DNA from: Chitinophagaceae bacterium | GTDB lineage: Bacteria > Bacteroidota > Bacteroidia > Chitinophagales > Chitinophagaceae | Direction: 5' to 3' | Assembly (NCBI GenBank): GCA_020847395.1 | Contig: JADLCD010000046.1 | Location: 1-64,000 of the forward strand | Length of the DNA: 64,000 bases | Part shown: positions 58,058 through 64,000 of the stretch, in pieces | How the letters are laid out: each line of letters starts with the position of its first letter | Numbering within the stretch: the stretch's first letter is position 1 | Notes under the pieces: generated by a model | Database searches by the model: none | Told to the model about the DNA's origin: nothing | The model's input: the letters and a program-made list of their open reading frames with translations, nothing else | Made by a program: the position numbers and the translations under genes

Positions 58058-59308
58058 ATGGACAGAGTAATACAAAAGAAAAAATGGAGTACAAAGCGGA
58101 TACTTACCATTGTTGGTATCGCGGCTATCATCGGATTAATAGGAGCAAGTTATTATTTCACTTCAGGCAAGCCTAAGCTTAATGTTGATACTGAGCGGAT
58201 AACCGTAAGCGAAGTTAAGCAGGGCGTTTTCCAGGAAACCATTCCTGTAAATGGTGTTGTACTTCCGCTTACCAGTATTTATCTTGATGCACAGGAAGGC
58301 GGCAGGGTAGAGGAGAAGTTTGTGGAAGATGGTACCATCATGAAAAAAGGACAACCTATTCTCCGGCTTTCCAATACAGATCTTTTAATGACATTAATGA
58401 GCCAGCAGAATACCGTGTACAACACACTTACGCAAATGCAGATCAACAACAATAATGCTTTGCAGAACACGGTATCAAAGCTTAACCAGATGGCCGATGT
58501 GGAAAGCCAGCTAAAAGAATCGGAACGTTTATATAATCTTAATAAAGATTTGTATGAGCAGAAAGTAATCGGCTCGCAGGAGTTTAAGCAATCAGAAATC
58601 AATTATAATTACCTGCTCGACAAAAAGATGTTAACAGAGCGCATACTTGAGCAGGATTCTCTTTCAAGGCTGCAACAGTCGAAGCAGGATAAACAATCAT
58701 ATGCTGGCTCACAGCAGGCATTAAATATTATGCAGAAAAAAGTAGGCGACCTGATTGTACGTGCACCGGTTGACGGGCAGTTAACATCGCTTGATGCTGA
58801 AATAGGTGAAAATAAAAATAAAGGACAAAGGCTTGGACAAATAGATGTGTTGAGTGGGTTTAAAGTAAGGGTTGATGTAGATGAACATTACATCTCCCGT
58901 ATTTACCCCGGGCAAAAAGGGCGCTTTACTTTTGCTGATTCAACGTATGAGCTTGAGATCAAGAAAGTATTTACGCAGGTTACCAATGGTCGTTTCCAGG
59001 TAGATATGGAATTTACCGGCAAAGTGCCTAAAGGTATTCGCCGCGGACAAACATTGCAAACCCTGCTTGCATTAAGCGAAGAAAGAAAAGCATTGCTTTT
59101 ACCGCGCGGAGGATTTTTTCAGCAAACAGGCGGCAACTGGATATTTAAAGTTTCTGAAGACGGCAGCAGGGCATACAGAGTGAACATTGTATTGGGTAAT
59201 CAAAACCAGGATTACTATGAAGTAACTGAAGGATTAAACCCCGGTGATAAAGTAATAACAAGCAGCTATGAAAATTATGTAAATATGCAGGAGTTGATTT
59301 TGAAGTAG
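58058..59308 (+). CDS. HlyD/RND-type efflux periplasmic adaptor
   Basis: N-terminal TM, lipoyl-like halves and coiled-coil; ETIPVNGVVLPLTSIYLDAQEGGRVEE. Confidence 0.88.
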   Translation: MDRVIQKKKWSTKRILTIVGIAAIIGLIGASYYFTSGKPKLNVDTERITVSEVKQGVFQETIPVNGVVLPLTSIYLDAQEGGRVEEKFVEDGTIMKKGQPILRLSNTDLLMTLMSQQNTVYNTLTQMQINNNNALQNTVSKLNQMADVESQLKESERLYNLNKDLYEQKVIGSQEFKQSEINYNYLLDKKMLTERILEQDSLSRLQQSKQDKQSYAGSQQALNIMQKKVGDLIVRAPVDGQLTSLDAEIGENKNKGQRLGQIDVLSGFKVRVDVDEHYISRIYPGQKGRFTFADSTYELEIKKVFTQVTNGRFQVDMEFTGKVPKGIRRGQTLQTLLALSEERKALLLPRGGFFQQTGGNWIFKVSEDGSRAYRVNIVLGNQNQDYYEVTEGLNPGDKVITSSYENYVNMQELILK

Positions 59309-59441
59309 GGTAGAGAGCGGTGAGCCAGGGGCTATGAGCTATCAGCAGTCAGTGTCTTTTTGTCTCACAGTCCATAGCCAACAGCTCATTGCCCCTGTAA
59401 CTTTTTAAAAACTATTTCGTATATAATAAAATACATCATCA

Positions 59442-60119
59442 ATGATTAAGATTAAAGACCTTGAAAAGATATATCGCACAGAAGAAGTGGAGACGGTAGC
59501 GCTAAATAAACTTTCTTTTGAAGTAAAAGATGGTGAATTTGTAGCAGTGATGGGGCCTTCAGGTTGTGGAAAATCAACTTTGCTTAATATACTTGGCTTG
59601 CTTGATGATCCTGATGCCGGCAGCTTTTTGTTTAATGGCATTGAAGTAGCCCATTTCAATGAACGTAAAAGAGCTGACCTGCGTAAACATAATATCGGCT
59701 TCGTATTTCAGAGCTTTAATCTTATTGATGAACTGACAGTATTTGAGAACGTGGAATTGCCGTTAATATATACCGGCGTAAAATCTGCCGATCGTAAAAA
59801 AAGAGTAGAAGAAGTGCTGGATAAGGTTCAGATTATGCACAGGCGCAATCACTATCCGCAGCAATTATCAGGAGGCCAGCAGCAGCGTGTGGCTGTAGCC
59901 CGTGCAGTGGTAAATAATCCTAAATTAATTCTTGCGGATGAGCCTACAGGTAATTTGGATAGCAGCAATGGTAATGAAGTAATGCAGATGCTTACCGATT
60001 TGAATGAGCAGGGAACGACTATTATTATGGTTACACACTCCGAGCATGATTCAAGGTATAGCCACCGCATCATTCGCATGCTGGATGGGCAAACGGTAAC
60101 GGAGAATATATTGGTGTAG
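59442..60119 (+). CDS. ABC transporter ATPase (MacB/LolD type)
   Basis: MGPSGCGKSTLLNILG; QLSGGQQQRVAVARAVVNNPKLILADEPTGNLD. Confidence 0.97.
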   Translation: MIKIKDLEKIYRTEEVETVALNKLSFEVKDGEFVAVMGPSGCGKSTLLNILGLLDDPDAGSFLFNGIEVAHFNERKRADLRKHNIGFVFQSFNLIDELTVFENVELPLIYTGVKSADRKKRVEEVLDKVQIMHRRNHYPQQLSGGQQQRVAVARAVVNNPKLILADEPTGNLDSSNGNEVMQMLTDLNEQGTTIIMVTHSEHDSRYSHRIIRMLDGQTVTENILV

Positions 60120-60439
60120 CAGCCTCTCCCGGCCTCTCCAAAGGAGAGGAGACCTAAGCACAGGGGCCCGCTTTTCGAAGAAGCTGATTATAGCTAAGGA
60201 TGTTGAGCATAAAAGTGAGGAAATGAATTTGAAAATGATTTAAACTTTTGAACCACCAAGGCACAAAGCACACAAAGTTACACAAAGCGCTGTGGTAAAG
60301 GCAAGTCAGGGTTTATCCTAAAGTTGATGTGGTAGGTATACTGTTTGGAAATATTCTGCAGCACCGCTCCCTCTCCGTTGTAAGGAGAGGGAGAAGGAGG
60401 GAGAGGCTTAGATTCTTTTAAAAATATTAAACAAAACAT

Positions 60440-60661
60440 ATGACAAAGCAATTTCAAACCAAAATGCAACAAATCACCATGTTAATCGCGTTGCTTATAT
60501 TGGTGATTGTTATTGCTCAAAAAGTATCGGCGGGCACCTGCACCGCAAGCCGGTATGAAGTAATGCAATGTGATGAAAATACATCAACGGAAATAGTAGA
60601 TATATCTTCTACAGTAAGCGATTTACCCTGGAGTCCGTTTATTGCTTTTCTAACCCGTTAA
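60440..60661 (+). CDS. Small exported hypothetical protein in ABC locus
   Basis: 73 aa with hydrophobic segment and two Cys after it. Confidence 0.4.
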   Translation: MTKQFQTKMQQITMLIALLILVIVIAQKVSAGTCTASRYEVMQCDENTSTEIVDISSTVSDLPWSPFIAFLTR

Positions 60662-60689
60662 GAAGGCATCCGCTTTCCTTTAGTATAAT

Positions 60690-63116
60690 ATGTTCAGGAA
60701 TTATCTGAAAATTGCAATCAGGAATTTGATGAAATATCGTTTTATTTCATTCATAAACCTGTTTGGGCTTACTATCGGACTTACCTGTTGCCTGCTTATT
60801 ACAACCTATATATTAAATGAGCTCAGTTACGATAAATGGAATACCAAAGCTGAAAATATTTATCGTGTAACCAGGACTTTTAAAAATACCAATGGCAATA
60901 TCGCACTTAAGCTCAGTAGTATATCTCCACCTTTTGGATATTATTTTCCCACTGAATTCCCGGAAATACAAAAAATGACGCGGCTGTTGGAAAATGGGCC
61001 GATACCTACACGCTACAAGGATAAAATTTTTAACGAAAAGGGTTTGTATTTCGCGGATGAAAACCTGTTTGATGTATTTTCTCTGAAAATCATCAGGGGT
61101 AATGCTAAAAAAGCATTGGAAGCACCTTTTTCTGTTATGATGACGGAAGAAACAGCCAAAAAGTATTTTGGAGATGAAGATCCTATTAATAAAGTTATAA
61201 GGTTTAACAGCCAGTTTGATGCTAAAGTAAACGGCATTTATAAATCTTTTCCGTCTAACTCACATATGCACCCAGAAATGCTGGTATCCTTTAACACGCT
61301 TAAGGATTCAACTGTATATGGAGAAAATGGTTTACGCACCAATTGGGGTAACAATTCTTTTTTCACTTATTTATTATTGCCGCCGCGTTATAATGCCGCT
61401 AATCTTGAGCGCAGGTTTCCTGCCTTTATTGATAAGCACATGGCTGATGAATACAAAGGATATAAACCTTCATCACTAACTACCCTTGGGTTACAAAAGC
61501 TCACAGATATCCATCTTTATTCACATACCGATTACGAAGCTGAGCCAAACGGCGATATCAGCCGGGTATATATTTTTTCGGCAATTGCATTATTCATTTT
61601 GCTGATCGCCTGTATAAATTATATGAATTTATCTACGGCCCGTTCAACACTTCGCGCAAAAGAAATCGGGATACGTAAAGTAATAGGAGCGGGAAAAAAA
61701 GAATTGATATTCCAGTTCCTGAGCGAATCAGTACTTATTTGCATTGTTGCAGCCGCAATTGCATTATTACTTACCTGGGCTGCTATACCCGGGCTTAACA
61801 GGTTATCCGGCCAGCAGCTTTCTTTTCAAACATTACTGGGAAAAAGGATTTTAATACCCTTGTTATTTACGCCATTTATCGTAGGCATTATTTCAGGTAT
61901 ATATCCAGCTTTGTTTATGTCATCTTTTCAGCCTGTTAAAACATTAAAAGGATTATTTAAAGCAGGAGGTGCGGGTATTTCATTTCGTAAAGTATTGGTT
62001 GTATCACAGTTTGCTATAAGTATTATTTTGATCATTACAACTGTTATCGTGTTTCAGCAATTGCATTATATGCAAACAAAATCCCTGGGCTTTGATAAAG
62101 ACCGCGTGTTAACGATAAATTATACCAATGAAGTAAGCAAACAATATGAGGCTTTCAGAACGCAGCTATTGCAGAATGCATCTTTTAAAGATATTACCCG
62201 TTCTTCAAGGATACCTACCGGCCGTTTATTGGATAATATGGGTGCATCGGTAATGAATGGAGATTCACTGCAGCCGGTAGTAAGCGATATTAAGTACGTA
62301 AGCTGCGACTATGATTTCATCAATACCTTCGGCATATCACTGGCGGCAGGCAGATTTTTTTCAAGAGATTATGGAACAGATACAATGAATTATGTGATTA
62401 ATCAATCTGCCGTAAAAGCCATTGGCTGGAAAACAGACCAGGAAGCAATAGGAAAAGATTTTAAATATGGCGGTAACCGCGGGCATATTGTTGGTGTGAT
62501 CAGAGATTTTCATTTTGAATCGATGCACCAGGCTATTGTGCCGGTTGTTTTAATTATGCCTCCCCCTTCTGCTCCTTATTTCAATAATATATCCATTAAA
62601 ATAAGCGGTAATAATACTGCCGCTGCTTTACAGGCATTGGAGCATAAGTGGAAGCAATTTTTCCCGGAAACGCCTTACGAGTATACTTTTCTCGATGAAA
62701 ACTTTGACAGGTTATATGAAGCGGAACAAAGGCAGGCAAACATTTTTACATCTTTCGCATGTATCGCAATATTCATTGCCTGTCTTGGTTTGTTTGGTTT
62801 ATCAGCATTCGCTATATCGCAAAGAATAAAAGAAATAGGTGTCAGAAAAGTATTGGGTGCAAGTACTAACGCTTTAGTGGTTTTGCTGGCAAAAGATTTT
62901 ATGAAGCTTGTTGCAATAGCGGCTGTTGTTGCATTTCCGGTAGCATGGTATGCAATGAATAACTGGCTCAGGGATTTTGCTTACCGTGTAAATATTCACT
63001 GGTGGGTTTTTGTTATTGCCGGTTTAATTGCTGCTTTAATAGCATTTGCAACAGTGAGTTTTCAGGCAATAAAGGCGGCGTTGGCAAATCCGGTGAAGAG
63101 CTTGAGGACGGAGTGA
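60690..63116 (+). CDS. ABC transporter permease (MacB/FtsX type)
   Basis: FINLFGLTIGLTCCLLI; ARSTLRAKEIGIRKVIGAGKKELIFQFLSES; QRIKEIGVRKVLGAS. Confidence 0.95.
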   Translation: MFRNYLKIAIRNLMKYRFISFINLFGLTIGLTCCLLITTYILNELSYDKWNTKAENIYRVTRTFKNTNGNIALKLSSISPPFGYYFPTEFPEIQKMTRLLENGPIPTRYKDKIFNEKGLYFADENLFDVFSLKIIRGNAKKALEAPFSVMMTEETAKKYFGDEDPINKVIRFNSQFDAKVNGIYKSFPSNSHMHPEMLVSFNTLKDSTVYGENGLRTNWGNNSFFTYLLLPPRYNAANLERRFPAFIDKHMADEYKGYKPSSLTTLGLQKLTDIHLYSHTDYEAEPNGDISRVYIFSAIALFILLIACINYMNLSTARSTLRAKEIGIRKVIGAGKKELIFQFLSESVLICIVAAAIALLLTWAAIPGLNRLSGQQLSFQTLLGKRILIPLLFTPFIVGIISGIYPALFMSSFQPVKTLKGLFKAGGAGISFRKVLVVSQFAISIILIITTVIVFQQLHYMQTKSLGFDKDRVLTINYTNEVSKQYEAFRTQLLQNASFKDITRSSRIPTGRLLDNMGASVMNGDSLQPVVSDIKYVSCDYDFINTFGISLAAGRFFSRDYGTDTMNYVINQSAVKAIGWKTDQEAIGKDFKYGGNRGHIVGVIRDFHFESMHQAIVPVVLIMPPPSAPYFNNISIKISGNNTAAALQALEHKWKQFFPETPYEYTFLDENFDRLYEAEQRQANIFTSFACIAIFIACLGLFGLSAFAISQRIKEIGVRKVLGASTNALVVLLAKDFMKLVAIAAVVAFPVAWYAMNNWLRDFAYRVNIHWWVFVIAGLIAALIAFATVSFQAIKAALANPVKSLRTE

Positions 63117-63117
63117 G

Positions 63118-63255
63118 GTAATTTGAAAATTTGAAAATGTGGAAATTTGAAAATTTGAAAATGTGGAAATGTGAAAGTGTGAAAATGTGGAAATGTGAAA
63201 GTGTGGAAATGTAAATACCTGAAAGCTGATTGCTGAAAGCTGATTGCTGATAGCT
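63118..63255. repeat. Low-complexity tandem repeats between permease genes
   Basis: Reiterated TTTGAAAA / TGTGGAAA units, then CTGAAAGCTGATTG repeats. Confidence 0.85.
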
Positions 63256-63283
63256 CGGAGCCGACAACCCAAAGCTTACAACT

Positions 63284-64000
63284 ATGTTTAAAAACTATTT
63301 CAAAATGGCATGGAAAAATTTATGGCGGGATAAATTTTATGCCGGAATCAATCTGTTTGGATTATCAATAGCAACAGCAGTATTTCTGCTGATAATAAAT
63401 TATGTATATTTTGAACGTAGTTACGAAAACATCCACTCAAATGCAAAGAATATCTGCCGGGTTACGTTAGATCTTTTTAAGGGATCGGAATATGTTACAA
63501 CCGATTGTGAAACCTATCCTCCACTTGGTCCGGTTTTAAAGGAAAAGATGCCCGAAGTGGTGGATTATGTTCGTATGCAGAACTTAGGCACTATTGAATT
63601 AACCGATGGAAATAAAGCATTTATCGCTGAAAAAAATTATGCGGCGGATCCGGCTTTATTCACAGTTTTTAGTTATAGCTTATTGTATGGCGATAAGCGA
63701 ACCGTTTTGTCGAAGCCCGGGGATATGGTTGTTACCGAAACCGTTGCCAAAAAAATTTTTGGTAAAACAAATGTATTAGGTAAAACCTTAAAAATGCGTG
63801 GAGAGCCTTTTATAGTCACAGGAATAGCGAAGGATGTTCCGGAAAATACACATCTCAAATTTGATTTTCTTATTTCCTTTAATACTTTACAAAAATGGGG
63901 GTGGGATTTAAATTCATGGGGTGGAAATAATAATTACCTGTATGTTCAAATGATGCCTGGCTATAATTTGAGCGCCTTTAACCAAAAACTAAAAGAATTT
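63284..64000 (+). CDS. ABC transporter permease (MacB/FtsX type), truncated by window end
   Basis: MFKNYFKMAWKNLWRDKFYAGINLFGLSIATAVFLLIINYVYFERSYE; open to window end. Confidence 0.9.
   Translation, partial: MFKNYFKMAWKNLWRDKFYAGINLFGLSIATAVFLLIINYVYFERSYENIHSNAKNICRVTLDLFKGSEYVTTDCETYPPLGPVLKEKMPEVVDYVRMQNLGTIELTDGNKAFIAEKNYAADPALFTVFSYSLLYGDKRTVLSKPGDMVVTETVAKKIFGKTNVLGKTLKMRGEPFIVTGIAKDVPENTHLKFDFLISFNTLQKWGWDLNSWGGNNNYLYVQMMPGYNLSAFNQKLKEF

Noticed and set aside
63013-63272. Two minus-strand ORFs rich in HFHIFTLSHF repeats
   Set aside because: Translations of the low-complexity tandem repeat; not proteins.

Overview
Window from a Bacteroidetes chromosome, probably Chitinophagaceae-like judging from gene content and intergenic repeat style. 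It is AT-rich and densely coding on both strands. Main blocks: (1) 0.4-12.7 kb, housekeeping and transport genes: S1/CvfB-like, GT9, MFS, DedA, dicarboxylate symporter, APC permease, TIR protein, TrmN6-like MTase, AlaDH/saccharopine-DH-like. (2) tRNA-Leu(CAA), followed by an accessory region at 12.9-21.7 kb. This has a ParE/antitoxin pair whose toxin is frame-split at a canonical A_AAA_AAC heptamer, then a run of small one-domain genes (MTase, Crp, SRPBCC, DUF2200, HxlR, VOC, DUF1579) punctuated by related GCYGCTAACAT motifs that look like cassette ends, with several deletion-scarred gene remnants. (3) A carotenoid operon (MarR-crtI-crtB-SRPBCC-crtZ-crtY-like) at 22-26.7 kb. (4) A stress-type region at 27.9-52.4 kb: hemerythrin/Rrf2, four-helix Cys-rich protein, PEBP, DUF6496, two HK/RR sets, two DUF892, DUF2383, DUF4142, amylase, KGG-repeat protein, Rieske-FAD oxidase, MscS. 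It contains a TPP riboswitch plus terminator with no thiamine gene downstream. (5) A divergent rpoN-like gene followed by an internally deleted Fpg/Nei glycosylase remnant, then MFS, tRNA-Pro(TGG), a TrpF-like gene and a MacB/FtsX-type ABC export locus. The most notable signals are the cassette-like array, the slippery-heptamer ParE, the orphan TPP riboswitch and the series of in-place gene deletion scars. All assignments come from reading sequence and motifs only; no searches were run.
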